Source of the DNA: Klenkia marina
GTDB lineage: Bacteria; Actinomycetota; Actinomycetes; Mycobacteriales; Geodermatophilaceae
Assembly: GCF_900101025.1 (NCBI RefSeq)
Contig: NZ_FMUH01000003.1
Span: forward strand, 124,001-188,000
Direction: 5' to 3'
Length of the DNA stretch: 64,000 bases
The position numbers were made by a program, and so were the translations under genes. Below are positions 1 to 10,172 of this stretch, piece by piece. Position 1 is the first letter of the stretch, and the number at the start of each line of letters is the position of its first letter. Under the pieces are notes generated by a model, which saw nothing but the letters and a program-made list of their open reading frames with translations, did no database searches and was not told where the DNA came from.

Positions 1-84
1 GCGCTCCGCCGCGACCCACCCTAGTGGGGCCCGGCCGGGGTCGGAGGTGCGGGACGCGGTGCGTGTCCGGTCGTATGCTGATCG

Positions 85-111
85 TTGGCACTCGGGATCG
101 GTGAGTGCCAG
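85..111. promoter_or_regulatory. CIRCE operator (HrcA-binding site)
   Basis: TTGGCACTC-N9-GAGTGCCAG is an inverted repeat matching in 8 of 9 positions. It matches the CIRCE consensus TTAGCACTC-N9-GAGTGCTAA closely and ends 26 bases before the hrcA start. CIRCE is the known operator of the HrcA repressor, so hrcA-dnaJ is very probably autoregulated by heat shock. Confidence 0.92.
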
Positions 112-137
112 TCGTCGGTCGGTACGGGAGGTGCGGG

Positions 138-1181
138 ATGGCCCACGAGGACCGTCGTCTGCAGGTCCTGCGGGCGATCGTGCAGGACTACGTGTCCACC
201 AACGACCCGGTGGGGTCCAAGGCCCTGGCCGCCCGGCACGACCTCGGCGTCTCCCCGGCCACCATCCGCAACGACATGGCGGTGCTGGAGGAGGAGGGCT
301 ACATCACCCAGCCGCACACCAGTGCCGGCCGGGTGCCCACAGACAAGGGCTACCGCTTCTTCGTCGACCGGCTCTCGCAGGTCAAGCCGTTGTCGGTGGC
401 CGAGCGGCGGGCCATCGAGCGCTTCCTCGACGGCGCGCTCGACCTCGACGACGTGCTCAGCCGCACGGTGCGCCTGCTGGCCCAGCTCACCCGCAACGTC
501 GCGGTGATCCAGTACCCCACGCTGTCGCGCTCGGCGGTCCGGCACCTCGAGGTCGTGCAGCTGGCGGCCAACCGGCTGCTCGTCGTCCTCATCACCGACA
601 CCGGTCGGGTCGAGCAGCGGGTGGTCGAGATCCCGCCGGTCACCGACGCCCCCGCCGGCGTCGACCCCGTGGCCGAGCTGCGCACCCTGCTCAACGCCGC
701 CTTCGTCGGCGCCAAGCTGGCCGAGGCCGGTGTGAAGGTCGCCGACCTCCTCGACACCGCCCCGGCCCACCTGCGCGGGCTGGTGGCCGCGGTCAGCGCG
801 ACGCTGGTCGAGACCCTCGCCGAGCCGGGTGAGGACCGCCTGCTCGTCGGCGGCACCGCCAACCTCACCCGCGGCGGGGCACTGGACTTCCCCGGCACCC
901 TGCGCCCGCTCCTCGAGGCCCTCGAGGAGCAGGTCGTGGTGCTGCGGCTGATGGGCGAGGTCGACCCGGGCCACGTGCTGGTCCGGATCGGCGAGGAGAA
1001 CGCCCACGAGGGGTTCACCGGCGCGTCGCTGGTCTCCGTGGGCTACGGGTCGGCCGGCAGCGCCGACCTCGCACTCGGGGGCCTCGGCGTCGTGGGCCCC
1101 ACCCGCATGGACTACCCCGGGACCATGGCCGCGGTGCGCGCCGTGGCCCGCTACGTCGGCCAACTGCTGGCCGAGAGCTGA
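138..1181 (+). CDS. hrcA: Heat-inducible transcription repressor HrcA
   Basis: A 347-residue protein of normal HrcA length. HrcA represses class I heat-shock genes by binding CIRCE and is kept active by GroEL. The N-terminal winged helix is clear, with the family signature [16 protein letters not shown] near residues 40-56, followed by [15 protein letters not shown]. The ATG at 138 is chosen because the protein then starts [18 protein letters not shown], as in other actinobacterial HrcA; an in-frame upstream extension would run into the CIRCE element. dnaJ follows after 16 bases, so the two form one operon controlled by the operator at 85-111. Confidence 0.95.
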   Translation: MAHEDRRLQVLRAIVQDYVSTNDPVGSKALAARHDLGVSPATIRNDMAVLEEEGYITQPHTSAGRVPTDKGYRFFVDRLSQVKPLSVAERRAIERFLDGALDLDDVLSRTVRLLAQLTRNVAVIQYPTLSRSAVRHLEVVQLAANRLLVVLITDTGRVEQRVVEIPPVTDAPAGVDPVAELRTLLNAAFVGAKLAEAGVKVADLLDTAPAHLRGLVAAVSATLVETLAEPGEDRLLVGGTANLTRGGALDFPGTLRPLLEALEEQVVVLRLMGEVDPGHVLVRIGEENAHEGFTGASLVSVGYGSAGSADLALGGLGVVGPTRMDYPGTMAAVRAVARYVGQLLAES

Positions 1182-1197
1182 GGACTGAGAACACCAG

Positions 1198-2337
1198 ATG
1201 GCTACGGACTACTACGGCGTGCTCGGGCTCTCCCAGGGAGCCACCGACAAGGAGATCAAGAGCGCGTACCGCCGCAAGGCCCGCGACCTGCACCCCGACG
1301 TCAACCCCGACCCCGGGGCCAAGGAGGAGTTCCAGCAGGTCAGCCGGGCCTACGAGGCGCTGACCGACCCCGAGAAGCGGCGCATCGTCGACCTCGGCGG
1401 CGACCCGTTCGAGTCCGGCGGCGGCGGGGGCGGCAACCCGTTCGGCGGGGGAGCGGGCTTCGGCGGCCTGGGCGACATCATGGACGCCTTCTTCGGCGGC
1501 GGCGGGGCCACCCGCGGCCCGCGCAGCCGCACCCGGGCCGGGGGCGACGCCCTCATCCGGGTCGAGCTCGACCTCGACGAGACGGTCTTCGGCACCACCA
1601 CCGACATCACCGTCGACACCGCCGTCCTGTGCACGCAGTGCACCGGCGCGGGCACCGCACCCGGCACCCACCCGGCGCAGTGCACCACCTGCAACGGCCG
1701 CGGCGAGGTGCAGAGCGTGCAGCGCTCGTTCCTGGGCCAGGTCGTCGCCTCCCGGCCGTGCCCCACCTGCGCCGGAACCGGCCAGGTCATCCCGCAGCCC
1801 TGCCCGCAGTGCGCCGGCGACGGCCGGGTGCGCGCCCGCCGCACCATTCCGGTCAAGGTGCCCGCCGGTGTCGAGGACGGCATGCGCATCCGGCTCTCGG
1901 GCCAGGGCGAGGTCGGCCCCGGCGGCGGCCCGGCCGGTGACCTGTACGTCGAGATCCACGAGCGCCCGCACGACGTCTTCACCCGGGACGGCGAGGACCT
2001 GCACTGCCGGGTCACGCTGCCGATGACGGCCGCCGCGCTGGGCACCACCCTCACGCTGCGCACCCTGGACGGCGACGAGCCGCTGGACATCAAGGCCGGC
2101 ACCCAGTCCGGCTCGGTGCTCACCCTGCGCGCGCACGGCGCCCCCCGGCTGCGCGCCACCGGCCGCGGCAACCTTATGGTGCACGTCGACGTGCAGACCC
2201 CGACCAAGCTCGACGGCGAGCAGGAGGAGCTGCTGCGCAAGCTCGCCGCCGTCCGGGGCGAGGACCACCCCGAGGCCAGCCGGGCCCAGCACAACGGACT
2301 GTTCGGGCGGGTCCGCGACGCCTTCAACGGCCGATGA
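1198..2337 (+). CDS. dnaJ: Chaperone DnaJ (type I, DnaJ2-like)
   Basis: A 379-residue Hsp40 co-chaperone that stimulates DnaK ATPase and delivers unfolded clients. The J domain has the HPD motif at residues 32-34 and is followed by a Gly/Phe-rich linker. Four zinc-binding CxxCxGxG repeats ([32 protein letters not shown]) lie at about residues 144-205, then the C-terminal substrate-binding domain. The position directly after hrcA matches the second DnaJ of actinobacteria (DnaJ2) rather than the one next to dnaK. Its stop overlaps the start of rsmE (ATGA). Confidence 0.95.
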   Translation: MATDYYGVLGLSQGATDKEIKSAYRRKARDLHPDVNPDPGAKEEFQQVSRAYEALTDPEKRRIVDLGGDPFESGGGGGGNPFGGGAGFGGLGDIMDAFFGGGGATRGPRSRTRAGGDALIRVELDLDETVFGTTTDITVDTAVLCTQCTGAGTAPGTHPAQCTTCNGRGEVQSVQRSFLGQVVASRPCPTCAGTGQVIPQPCPQCAGDGRVRARRTIPVKVPAGVEDGMRIRLSGQGEVGPGGGPAGDLYVEIHERPHDVFTRDGEDLHCRVTLPMTAAALGTTLTLRTLDGDEPLDIKAGTQSGSVLTLRAHGAPRLRATGRGNLMVHVDVQTPTKLDGEQEELLRKLAAVRGEDHPEASRAQHNGLFGRVRDAFNGR

Positions 2338-3089
2338 CCGACCCCGGCACCCTCGCCCACGACGGCGCGCCGCTGTTCCTCGTCGACGAGCTGCCCGCCG
2401 GCGGCACGGTGCTGGTCACCGGGCACGAGGCGCGGCACGCCGTCGACGTCCTGCGGATGACGGCGGGGGAGCGGGTCCGGGTCGCCGACGGCGAGGGCAC
2501 CCTGGTCGAGGGCGTGGTCGCCGCCGCTGGCCCCGAGGGGCTGCAGGTCGAGGTGCTGGCCCGGCACGACGTCCCCGCGCCGGAGCCGGAGCTCGTGCTC
2601 GTGCAGGCCCTGCCCAAGGGCGACCGCGGCCCGCTGGCCGTGGAGCTGGCCACCGAGCTGGGCGTCGACCGGATCGTGCCGTGGACCGCGGCGCGCTGCG
2701 TCACCCGCTGGCGCGACGACCGGGTCGACAAGGGGCTCGCCAAGTGGCGCGCGGCCGCCCGCGCGGCCAGCAAGCAGGCCCGCCGGCCGCGCATCCCCGA
2801 GGTCACCGGGCCGATGAGCACCCGCGAGGTGTGCGGACTGCTCGGGGAGACCGACCTCGCGCTGGTGCTGCACGAGCAGGCCCGCCGTCCCTTCGCCGGC
2901 GTCGACGTGCCCTCCGAGGGCGTCGTGGCGGTCGTCGTGGGGCCCGAGGGCGGCATCACCGACGGCGAGGTGGTCGCCTTCCGCGCCGCGGGCGCGGAGG
3001 TCGTGCGCCTGGGCGACGAGGTGCTGCGGACGTCGACCGCCGGGCCTGCCGCCCTCGCCGCGCTGTCGGCACGCACCCGCTGGTCCTGA
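2334..3089 (+). CDS. rsmE: 16S rRNA m3U1498 methyltransferase RsmE
   Basis: A 251-residue SPOUT methyltransferase that N3-methylates U1498 of 16S rRNA using S-adenosylmethionine. The C-terminal trefoil knot shows [11 protein letters not shown] near residue 203 and [11 protein letters not shown] near 225, the two conserved SAM-pocket motifs. An N-terminal PUA-like domain precedes them. The ATG overlaps the dnaJ stop by four bases, showing translational coupling. rsmE also follows dnaJ in mycobacteria. Confidence 0.93.
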   Translation: MTDPGTLAHDGAPLFLVDELPAGGTVLVTGHEARHAVDVLRMTAGERVRVADGEGTLVEGVVAAAGPEGLQVEVLARHDVPAPEPELVLVQALPKGDRGPLAVELATELGVDRIVPWTAARCVTRWRDDRVDKGLAKWRAAARAASKQARRPRIPEVTGPMSTREVCGLLGETDLALVLHEQARRPFAGVDVPSEGVVAVVVGPEGGITDGEVVAFRAAGAEVVRLGDEVLRTSTAGPAALAALSARTRWS

Positions 3090-3106
3090 CATCTAGGGTC
3101 GCGCAC

Positions 3107-3466
3107 GTGACCGACTGCCTGTTCTGCCGCATGGTCGCCGGGGAGATCCCCGCCGACGTCGTGCACGAGACCGAGCGCACGCTGGCCTTCCGGGACATCA
3201 ACCCGCAGGCCCCCACCCACGTGCTGGTGATCCCCAAGGACCACCACGCCACGGCCGGGCTGCTCGTGGGCGCGGACCCCGAGCTGCTGGCCGAGGTGGT
3301 GGCCGCCGCGCACGCGGTCGCCGTCCAGGAGGGGCTGGCCACCGAGTCCGCCCCCGAGCCCGGCTACCGCCTGGTCTTCAACTCCGGCCCGGCTGCCGGG
3401 CAGACCGTGCACCACGTGCACGGCCACGTGCTGGGCGGCCGCGACCTGGGCTGGCCGCCCGGCTGA
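3107..3466 (+). CDS. HIT family nucleotide-binding protein (HinT-like)
   Basis: A 119-residue histidine-triad protein. The start is the GTG at 3107, giving VTDCLFCRMVAGEIPADVV, the usual beginning of HinT-like proteins. The C-terminal triad is HHVHGHVLGG (His-x-His-x-His-x-x). Family members hydrolyse nucleoside phosphoramidates or aminoacyl-adenylates; the substrate here is not known. The Cys at residue 4 and CRM at 7-9 fit the zinc-binding HinT subgroup. It lies 17 bases after rsmE in the hrcA operon. Confidence 0.9.
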   Translation: MTDCLFCRMVAGEIPADVVHETERTLAFRDINPQAPTHVLVIPKDHHATAGLLVGADPELLAEVVAAAHAVAVQEGLATESAPEPGYRLVFNSGPAAGQTVHHVHGHVLGGRDLGWPPG

Positions 3467-3485
3467 GCTGCTGGATGATCGGGGC

Positions 3486-4307
3486 GTGACCACCACCGCA
3501 GCCCCCGTCCGCATCGAGCGCGACGGGGACGTCGCCGTCCTCGTCCTGGACAACCCACCGCTCAACCTCTTCGACGCGGCCACCTTCGACGCGCTCGAGG
3601 CGCGGGTCGCCGAGCTGGTCGCGCTCACCGACCCCGGTCGCCCCGACCGGGCCCGCGCGGTGCTGGTGCGCGCCGAGGGCAAGGTGGTCTCCGGCGGGGT
3701 CGACGTCGCGCTGTTCGCCGACGTCGCCGAGGGCCCCGACGCCGCCCGCGTGGGCGGTGACCTGTGGGCCCGGCTGCTGCGCGCGGTGCAGGCGCTCGAG
3801 GACCTCCCGGTGCCCACCGTCTTCGCCGCGCACGGCCTCACCCTCACCGCGGCCTTCGAGATCGCGCTGGCCTGCGACCTGCTCGTGGCCGCCGAGCGGG
3901 CCTCGTTCGGGCTGGTCGAGATCGTCGTGGGCCTGACGCCGTCGATGGGTGGACCGCAGCGGCTGGCCGAGCGGGCCGGCAGCGCCCGGGCCAAGGAACT
4001 GGTCCTCACCGGTGAGCGGTACGACGCCACCACCCTGCACGGGTGGGGCGTGGTGAACCGGGTGCTGCCGACCGAGGGCTTCGCCGAGGCGGCGCTGGCC
4101 CTGGCGCGGCAGGTGGCCGCGGGCCCGACCGTCGCCCACGCGGCCACCAAGACGATCGTCGCGACCGCGGTGCGCGAGGGCGTCCGGGCTGCCGACGACG
4201 TCGTCCCCGCGGCGTCCGGTGCACTGTTCGCCACCGAGGACCTGCGCGGCGCCGTGGCCTCGTTCCTGGCCGACGGGCCGGGCAAGGCCACCCACAGGGG
4301 GCGGTGA
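3486..4307 (+). CDS. Enoyl-CoA hydratase/isomerase (crotonase) family protein
   Basis: A 273-residue crotonase-fold protein with a GTG start. Visible features are the N-terminal VAVLVLDNPPLNLFD strand, the oxyanion-hole segment VVSGGVDVALF, and AHGLTLTAAFEIALACDLLVA, with FGLVEIVVGLTPSMGG after it. Crotonases act on acyl-CoA thioesters, but the substrate cannot be told from sequence. The usual GGG/E catalytic positions are only partly kept (LTLTAAFE where GGGLE is typical), so hydratase activity is uncertain. It sits between the HIT gene and phoH in the housekeeping run. Confidence 0.82.
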   Translation: MTTTAAPVRIERDGDVAVLVLDNPPLNLFDAATFDALEARVAELVALTDPGRPDRARAVLVRAEGKVVSGGVDVALFADVAEGPDAARVGGDLWARLLRAVQALEDLPVPTVFAAHGLTLTAAFEIALACDLLVAAERASFGLVEIVVGLTPSMGGPQRLAERAGSARAKELVLTGERYDATTLHGWGVVNRVLPTEGFAEAALALARQVAAGPTVAHAATKTIVATAVREGVRAADDVVPAASGALFATEDLRGAVASFLADGPGKATHRGR

Positions 4308-4394
4308 CCCGGGAAACCCGACGCCGGGCCACCGGCACCGGCGTAGGCTCACCCCGGTCACATCCCCGTCGCAGGAAGGCAGGGTCGAGCGTTC

Positions 4395-5450
4395 TTGCCC
4401 GACACCTCTCCGAGCTCCACCCCGGCCGCGGGCGCTGCCCCGGTGCGGACGTCGATCACCGTGCCCGAGTCGATCCCGATGGTGGCCCTGCTGGGCTCCG
4501 GGGACGAACTCCTCCGGCTGGTCGAGACCGAGCTCACCGCCGACGTCCACGTGCGCGGCAACGAGATCACGCTGACCGGCGCCCCGGGTGACACCGCCTT
4601 CGCCGTCCGGGTGCTCGACGAGCTGATCGCCCTGGTGCGTCGCGGCCAGACCCTGCGCCCCGACGAGGTGCGCCGCGTCGTCGGCATGCTGCGCGCCGGC
4701 GGCAGCGAGCGCCCGGCCGAGGTGCTCAGCCTCGACATCATCAGCCGCCGGGGCCGCACGATCCGGCCCAAGACGCTCAACCAGAAGCACTACGTCGACG
4801 CCATCGACCGCAACACCGTCGTCTTCGGCATCGGCCCGGCCGGTACCGGCAAGACCTACCTGGCCATGGCCAAGGCGGTGCAGGCGCTGCAGACCAAGCA
4901 GGTCGACCGCATCATCCTCACCCGCCCCGCGGTCGAGGCCGGCGAGCGGCTGGGCTTCCTGCCCGGCACGCTGAGCGAGAAGATCGACCCCTACCTGCGG
5001 CCGCTGTACGACGCGCTCCACGACATGGTCGACCCCGAGTCGATCCCGCGGCTCATGCAGTCGGGCACCATCGAGGTCGCCCCGCTGGCCTACATGCGCG
5101 GCCGGTCGCTGAACAGCTCGTTCGTCATCCTCGACGAGGCGCAGAACACCACCGCCGAGCAGATGAAGATGTTCCTCACCCGGCTGGGCTTCGGCTCCAA
5201 GATGGTCGTCACCGGCGACGTCACGCAGGTCGACCTGCCCGGTGGGGCGCAGTCGGGCCTGCGGGTGGTGCGCACCATCCTCGGCGACGTCGACGACATC
5301 CACTTCTCCGAGCTGACCAGCTCCGACGTCGTCCGGCACCGGCTGGTCGGCGACATCGTCGAGGCCTACGAGCGCTACGACGTCGCCACCGCGTCCCGCA
5401 CCACCGACCCCGTCCGCGGCACCGGCCCGCGGCGGCAGAAGGGCAGCTGA
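4395..5450 (+). CDS. phoH: PhoH family ATPase
   Basis: A 351-residue P-loop ATPase of the PhoH1 type. Walker A is [12 protein letters not shown] near residue 148 and Walker B is ILDEAQNTT near 247, followed by [19 protein letters not shown]. An N-terminal KH-like region of about 120 residues is typical of the bacterial family, which is thought to act in RNA metabolism. The start is a TTG at 4395, since no ATG or GTG suits the conserved N-terminus. ybeY follows after 3 bases; this phoH-ybeY pair is conserved in most bacteria. Confidence 0.92.
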   Translation: MPDTSPSSTPAAGAAPVRTSITVPESIPMVALLGSGDELLRLVETELTADVHVRGNEITLTGAPGDTAFAVRVLDELIALVRRGQTLRPDEVRRVVGMLRAGGSERPAEVLSLDIISRRGRTIRPKTLNQKHYVDAIDRNTVVFGIGPAGTGKTYLAMAKAVQALQTKQVDRIILTRPAVEAGERLGFLPGTLSEKIDPYLRPLYDALHDMVDPESIPRLMQSGTIEVAPLAYMRGRSLNSSFVILDEAQNTTAEQMKMFLTRLGFGSKMVVTGDVTQVDLPGGAQSGLRVVRTILGDVDDIHFSELTSSDVVRHRLVGDIVEAYERYDVATASRTTDPVRGTGPRRQKGS

Positions 5451-5453
5451 CCC

Positions 5454-5945
5454 GTGGCCGTCGAGGTCGCCAACGAGTCCGAGATCGCCGTCGACGAGAC
5501 GTCGCTGACCGGCATCTGCCGGTTCGTCCTCGCCGAGATGGGCGTCAGCCCGCTCGCCGAGCTGTCGGTGCTGTGCGTCGACGTCGAGTACATGGCCAGC
5601 CTGCACGAGCGGTGGATGGGCGAGAAGGGCCCCACCGACGTGCTCGCCTTCCCCATGGACGAGCTCGACACCAAGCGCCCCGACGACCCCGAGCCCGGCC
5701 CCGAGCTGCTCGGTGACGTCGTGCTCTGCCCCGCGGTCGCGATCCGGCAGGCCCGCGCGGCCGGCCACACGATGGACGACGAGCTGCTGCTGCTGGCCAC
5801 ACACGGCGTGCTGCACATCCTGGGCTACGACCACATGGAGCCCGACGAGGAGAAGGAGATGTTCGGTCTGCAGGCCGACCTCCTCAAGAAGTTCGCCGCG
5901 GTGCCCCGGGACCAGGTCACGGGTGAGGAGACCGCGCCGCGATGA
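5454..5945 (+). CDS. ybeY: rRNA maturation endoribonuclease YbeY
   Basis: A 163-residue metalloprotein. The zinc site [11 protein letters not shown] matches the family signature HxxxHxxGYDH. YbeY is a single-strand endoribonuclease needed for 16S rRNA 3'-end maturation and 70S quality control. The GTG start at 5454 lies 3 bases after phoH, and the stop overlaps the next gene as ATGA, so phoH, ybeY and the CorC gene are translationally coupled. Confidence 0.94.
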   Translation: MAVEVANESEIAVDETSLTGICRFVLAEMGVSPLAELSVLCVDVEYMASLHERWMGEKGPTDVLAFPMDELDTKRPDDPEPGPELLGDVVLCPAVAIRQARAAGHTMDDELLLLATHGVLHILGYDHMEPDEEKEMFGLQADLLKKFAAVPRDQVTGEETAPR

Positions 5946-7384
5946 GCTCCACCGCGATCACCCTCCTGGTGATCGCCGTCCTGCTCGTCCCCGTCGCCGG
6001 GGTGTTCGCCGCGGTGGACTCGGCGCTCACCGGGATCTCCCGGGCCCGGGTCGAGACGCTGCGCCGCGACGGCGTGCGTCGCGCCGACGCCCTGCTCGCG
6101 GTGCTGGCCGACCGCCCCCGGCACGTCTCGTTGCTGCTCCTGCTGAGGATCGCCTGCGAGATGACCGCGGCGGTGCTGATCGGCGTCATCCTCTTCGTGC
6201 AGTTCGACGGCGTGGGCGCCGGGGTGGTCACCGCCGCCGCGGTGATGACGGTGGTCAGCTACGTGCTGGTCGGGGTGGGGCCGCGCACGCTGGGCCGGCA
6301 GCACGCCTACTCGATCGCACTGGCCGCCGCCGGTCCCACCAGGCTGCTGGGCCGGCTGCTCGGACCGGTCTCGACGCTGCTGATCCTGGTCGGCAACGCG
6401 ATCACCCCCGGCCGCGGGTTCCGCGACGGCCCGTTCTCCACCGAGGTGGAGCTGCGCGAACTGGTCGACATGGCCGAGGAGCGCGGGGTCGTCGAGAGCG
6501 ACGAGCGCGACATGATCCAGTCGGTGTTCTCCCTCGGCGACACCATCGCCCGCGAGGTGATGGTGCCCCGGCCCGACGTCGTGTTCGTCGAGAGCACCAA
6601 GAGCCTGCGGCAGACGCTGGCCCTCGCGCTGCGCAGCGGGTTCAGCCGCATCCCGGTGATCGGCGAGAACGTCGACGACATCGTCGGGGTCGTGTACCTC
6701 AAGGACCTCGTGCGGCGCACCCAGGGCGACCAGGACGTGAGCCGCATCCGGGTCGAGGAGATCATGCGGCCGGCGTCGTTCGTGCCCGAGTCCAAGCCGG
6801 TCGACGTCCTGCTGCGGGACATGCAGGCCCGGCGCATCCACATGGCCGTCGTGGTCGACGAGTACGGCGGCTTCGCCGGGCTGCTGACGATCGAGGACAT
6901 CCTCGAGGAGATCGTCGGCGAGATCGACGATGAGCACGACGCCGTGCAGCGCCCGCCGGTCGAGGAACTGCCCGACGGCTCCTACCGGGTCACCGCACGG
7001 CTGCCGGTCGAGGACCTCGCCGACCTGTTCCGCGTCGAGCTGCCCGACGACGACGACGTGGAGACCGTCGGGGGTCTGCTCGCCCGGGCCATCGGACGCG
7101 TGCCCATCGAGGGCTCGGAGACGGTGGTCGGTGAGCTGCACCTGCTCGCCGAGAGCACCGGCGGGCGGCGCAACCAGATCGACACGATGCTGGTGCGGCG
7201 GGTCGAGGAGCCGGCCGAGGAGCCCGAGGACGACGGCGACGAGCCGGCGGCCGACCCCGACGAGGAGGAGCGCGCCGAGCGGCGGGCCCGCCGCAAGCGG
7301 GAGAAGAAGGAGGCGGCTGCGGCGGCCGCCGCCGCCGAGGTGCCGGTGGACGAGCCCGACGAGGCTGCGAAGCTGTCCGGGTGA
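5942..7384 (+). CDS. CorC/HlyC-type membrane protein (CNNM + CBS + CorC_HlyC domains)
   Basis: A 480-residue protein. Hydrophobic segments in the first 140 residues form the CNNM (DUF21) domain. A CBS pair follows at about 200-330 ([14 protein letters not shown] and [11 protein letters not shown] are the starts of the two repeats), then a CorC_HlyC domain around 340-430. The last 55 residues are a charged, Ala/Glu/Arg-rich tail that looks disordered. Members are linked to magnesium or cobalt efflux; older annotation calls them hemolysins. The same position between ybeY and era is held by Rv2366c in M. tuberculosis. Confidence 0.9.
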   Translation: MSSTAITLLVIAVLLVPVAGVFAAVDSALTGISRARVETLRRDGVRRADALLAVLADRPRHVSLLLLLRIACEMTAAVLIGVILFVQFDGVGAGVVTAAAVMTVVSYVLVGVGPRTLGRQHAYSIALAAAGPTRLLGRLLGPVSTLLILVGNAITPGRGFRDGPFSTEVELRELVDMAEERGVVESDERDMIQSVFSLGDTIAREVMVPRPDVVFVESTKSLRQTLALALRSGFSRIPVIGENVDDIVGVVYLKDLVRRTQGDQDVSRIRVEEIMRPASFVPESKPVDVLLRDMQARRIHMAVVVDEYGGFAGLLTIEDILEEIVGEIDDEHDAVQRPPVEELPDGSYRVTARLPVEDLADLFRVELPDDDDVETVGGLLARAIGRVPIEGSETVVGELHLLAESTGGRRNQIDTMLVRRVEEPAEEPEDDGDEPAADPDEEERAERRARRKREKKEAAAAAAAAEVPVDEPDEAAKLSG

Positions 7385-7713
7385 CCGACCTGCAGCCCGA
7401 GGACCAGAAGCTCGTCACGCTCGCCCGTTCGGCCCGCGGCCGCACCGGGGCGCCCGAGGGGGCCGCGGTCCGCGACACCGACGGCCGCACCTACCTCGCC
7501 GCCACCGTCTCGCTGCCCTCGCTGCAGCTGTCGGCGCTGCAGGCCGCCGTGGCCGCTGCGGTGTCCTCCGGCGTCGAGGGCCTGGAGGCGGCCGCGGTCG
7601 TCTCCGGCGCCGGCGCGGTGGAGGTGGCCGGCCTGGCCGCCGTCCACGACCTGACGGCCGACGCCCCGGTGCACCTGGCCGCCCCCGACGGCACGGTGGT
7701 CCTCACCGCCTGA
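7381..7713 (+). CDS. Cytidine-deaminase-like protein lacking the zinc motif
   Basis: A 110-residue protein starting with GTG in a 4-base overlap (GTGA) with the CorC gene. The layout (DGRTYLAATVSLPSLQLSALQAAV) resembles the first half of small cytidine deaminases. The zinc-binding HAE and PCxxC motifs are absent, and there is no cysteine or suitable histidine cluster. It holds the same place as the conserved protein Rv2365c, between the CBS protein and Era. The function is unknown; I infer a non-catalytic member of the fold. Confidence 0.72.
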   Translation: MTDLQPEDQKLVTLARSARGRTGAPEGAAVRDTDGRTYLAATVSLPSLQLSALQAAVAAAVSSGVEGLEAAAVVSGAGAVEVAGLAAVHDLTADAPVHLAAPDGTVVLTA

Positions 7714-7737
7714 CGGCGGCGGTCGCCCGCCGCCGTC
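7712..7737. terminator. Strong hairpin at the gene end
   Basis: GACGGCGGCGG-TCGC-CCGCCGCCGTC forms a perfect 11-bp stem with a 4-base loop, overlapping the stop codon of the preceding gene. There is no T-run, as usual in high-GC actinobacteria. The genes on both sides converge here, so a terminator role is likely. Confidence 0.6.
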
Positions 7738-7740
7738 GCC

Positions 7741-7806
7741 GAGTGCGCAGTTGCGGTCGCAACACCCGCAGGACACGCCGACCCGGGCGACCGCACCTGC
7801 ACACTC
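7741..7806. repeat. Long imperfect inverted repeat between convergent genes
   Basis: The arms at 7741-7760 (GAGTGCGCAGTTGCGGTCGC) and 7787-7806 match in 18 of 20 positions, with a 26-base loop. It lies directly after the hairpin at 7712-7737 and 30 bases before the end of the opposing gene. It may end transcription from the minus-strand gene, or be a palindromic repeat unit. No second copy was seen in the window. Confidence 0.6.
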
Positions 7807-7835
7807 AGCCCCAGGACGGCGGCCCCGGTCACCGG

Positions 7836-8441
7836 TCAGGCCAGCGGGTGGCCGAGGGCGTCGGCGAACGCCTCGGGGTCGCGGACCCACACGGTGAACG
7901 CGCGGCCGGCCGCGCCGTCGGCGGACAGGTGCCGGACGACGACCCGGCGGCGGCCGGGCCACCACCCACCCCGGCGCTTCGCCCGCGGCCAGCCGGCGGG
8001 AGCACGGGCCGCGACGACGTCCTCGACCAGCACGAGCGGCACGACGCCGAAGGAGGACGTCTGGCGCAGCCCGGCGATGTCGGTGGACACCGCGTGGTCG
8101 GAGACGGTGAAGCGGCTCGTGGCCAGCACGAGGACGAGCAGCCCGAGGACGACGGCCAGCGGGGCCTCCTGCCGGGCAGCCGGCCAGCCGCTGATCAGCC
8201 CCAGCGCGAGCAGCCAGACGACGACCGCGGCGACGGTGGCCAGCGCCACGCCGGGGCTGACCAGGTTGTACTGCCAGTACCGCAGCGGGGCCGGGGTGAC
8301 GGTGACCGACCGCTTGGGCCCGCGCCGGGCGAGGAAGCCGTAGCTGGTCACCTGGCTGATGTGCCGCTCCCGGTCGACGGCGGCGCGCACCGCGGGCGGC
8401 TCCTCGTCCGGTCTGCGTGGTCTGCGGGCCATGGTGTCCAT
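7836..8441 (-). CDS. Uncharacterised actinobacterial membrane protein
   Basis: A 201-residue protein. An N-terminal Arg/Pro-rich cytoplasmic part is followed by two adjacent membrane segments at about residues 64-85 and 95-112, then a soluble C-terminal domain. That domain has the look of a PH-like fold (FTVSDHAVSTDIAGLRQTSSFGVVPL, then RAFTVWVRDPEAFADAL). I do not recognise a named family. It is the only minus-strand gene between hrcA and the kinase genes. The start is uncertain: ATG at 8441, or the second ATG at 8432. Confidence 0.6.
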   Translation of the reverse strand: MDTMARRPRRPDEEPPAVRAAVDRERHISQVTSYGFLARRGPKRSVTVTPAPLRYWQYNLVSPGVALATVAAVVVWLLALGLISGWPAARQEAPLAVVLGLLVLVLATSRFTVSDHAVSTDIAGLRQTSSFGVVPLVLVEDVVAARAPAGWPRAKRRGGWWPGRRRVVVRHLSADGAAGRAFTVWVRDPEAFADALGHPLA

Positions 8442-8482
8442 CCTCGCAAGCGTTGTCGGACCCCGGTGGGAGGATGGTCGGC

Positions 8483-9397
8483 GTGAGCACCCCCGACGCG
8501 CCGTACCGCAGCGGCTTCGTGGCCCTGGTGGGCCGGCCCAACGCGGGCAAGACCACGCTCACCAACCGCCTGGTGGGCGACAAGGTGGGCATCGTCAGCA
8601 ACCGCCCGCAGACCACCCGGCACGCCATCCGCGGCGTGGTGCACCGCCCCGAGGGCCAGCTGGTGCTCGTCGACACCCCCGGGCTGCACAAGCCCAAGAG
8701 CCTGCTGGGCCAGCGGCTCAACGACGTCGTGCGCGACACCCTCACCGAGGTCGACGTCATCGTGTTCTGCATCCCGGCCGACCAGCCGGTGGGCGCCGGT
8801 GACGCGTTCATCGCCCGCCAGCTGAAGAACGTGAGCACCCCCGTCGTCCTGGTGGTCACCAAGACCGACGCGGCGTCCAAGAAGCAGATCACCGCGCAGC
8901 TGGTCGCCGCCTCGCAGCTGGTCGAGGCGCGCGAGGTGGTGCCGGTCAGCGCGGTGGCCGACGAGCAGGTCGACCTGCTCGCCGACCTGCTCATCGGCAT
9001 GCTGCCCGAGGGCCCCGCCCTGTACCCCGACGACCAGCTCACCGACGACGACCTCGAGCGGCAGATCGCCGAGCTGGTGCGCGAGGCAGCGCTGGAGAAG
9101 GTGCGCCAGGAGGTCCCGCACTCCCTCGCGGTCAGCGTCGAGGAGATCGTGCGCAAGCCCGACCCCCGCGACCCCGAGGCCGTGTTCACCGAGCTGCACG
9201 TGCTGCTGCACTGCGAGCGGGCGAGCCAGAAGCCGATGCTGCTGGGCAAGGGCGGGGCCACCATCAAGGCCATCGGCAGCGAGGCCCGGGTGGGGCTGGA
9301 GCACCTGCTCGGCGGCCGGGTGCACCTGGCCCTGCACGTCACCGTGCTGGGGGAGTGGCAGGACGACCCCAAGAAGCTGCAACGGCTGGGCTATTGA
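8483..9397 (+). CDS. era: GTPase Era
   Basis: A 304-residue GTPase that binds the 3' end of 16S rRNA during 30S assembly. G1 is GRPNAGKT, G3 is DTPGLHKPK and G4 is TKTD. The C-terminal KH domain ends with [15 protein letters not shown] and [16 protein letters not shown]. The GTG at 8483 is preferred because a good Shine-Dalgarno, GTGGGAGG, lies 9 bases upstream; the in-frame ATG at 8474 would overlap that site. The upstream neighbours (phoH, ybeY, CBS protein) make a ribosome-maturation group. Confidence 0.95.
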   Translation: MSTPDAPYRSGFVALVGRPNAGKTTLTNRLVGDKVGIVSNRPQTTRHAIRGVVHRPEGQLVLVDTPGLHKPKSLLGQRLNDVVRDTLTEVDVIVFCIPADQPVGAGDAFIARQLKNVSTPVVLVVTKTDAASKKQITAQLVAASQLVEAREVVPVSAVADEQVDLLADLLIGMLPEGPALYPDDQLTDDDLERQIAELVREAALEKVRQEVPHSLAVSVEEIVRKPDPRDPEAVFTELHVLLHCERASQKPMLLGKGGATIKAIGSEARVGLEHLLGGRVHLALHVTVLGEWQDDPKKLQRLGY

Positions 9398-9425
9398 GCA
9401 GCCGAGGCGACGCAGGAGCCGAGCC

Positions 9426-10172
9426 GTGAGCACGGTCCCCAAGTCGTTGTACCGCGACGAGGGCGTGGTGCTCCGGGTGCAGAAGCTCGGCGAGGCCGAC
9501 CGCATCGTCACCGTGCTCACCCGCCGCACGGGCAAGGTGCGCGCGGTGGCCAAGGGCGTGCGGCGCACGAAGAGCAAGTTCGGCGCCCGGCTCGAGCCGT
9601 TCAGCCACGTCGACCTGCAGCTGTACACCGGCCGCAACCTCGACATCGTGAGCCAGGCCGAGTCGCTGCACTCCTACGGCCCGAAGATCGTGGGTGACTA
9701 CCGCGCCTACACCGCCGGCACCGCGGTGCTCGAGACCGCCGACCGGCTCACCGCCGAGGAGAAGGAACCGTCGCTGCGCATGTTCCTGCTGGTCATCGGC
9801 GCGCTGCGCAGCCTGGCCGGGCAGGCGCACCCGCCTGGCCTGGTGCTCGACGCCTTCTTGCTGCGGGCCATGTCGGTGGCCGGCTGGGAACCGGCGCTCA
9901 CCGACTGCGCGCGGTGCGCCGAGCCGGGCCCGCACCGGCACTTCTCGGTGCCCGGTGGCGGCATGGTGTGCCCGGCGTGCCGGCCCACCGGTTCGTCGCT
10001 GCCCAGTCCGGTGACCGTCGAGCTGCTCGAGGCGCTGCTCACCGGCGACTGGACGACGGCCGAGGCCAGCCAGGGGATCAACCGACGTGAGGGGAGCGGG
10101 CTCGTGGCCGCGCTGCTGCAGTGGCACCTCGAGCGCGGGCTGCGCTCGCTGAGCCTGGTGGACCGCACGTGA
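9426..10172 (+). CDS. recO: DNA repair protein RecO
   Basis: A 248-residue protein. RecO anneals single strands and loads RecA with RecR in gap repair. An OB-fold N-terminal domain ([19 protein letters not shown]) is followed by a helical domain with a zinc finger, CARC near residue 162 and CPAC near 186. It starts with GTG 28 bases after era. Its stop overlaps the start of the prenyl synthase gene (GTGA). Confidence 0.93.
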   Translation: MSTVPKSLYRDEGVVLRVQKLGEADRIVTVLTRRTGKVRAVAKGVRRTKSKFGARLEPFSHVDLQLYTGRNLDIVSQAESLHSYGPKIVGDYRAYTAGTAVLETADRLTAEEKEPSLRMFLLVIGALRSLAGQAHPPGLVLDAFLLRAMSVAGWEPALTDCARCAEPGPHRHFSVPGGGMVCPACRPTGSSLPSPVTVELLEALLTGDWTTAEASQGINRREGSGLVAALLQWHLERGLRSLSLVDRT

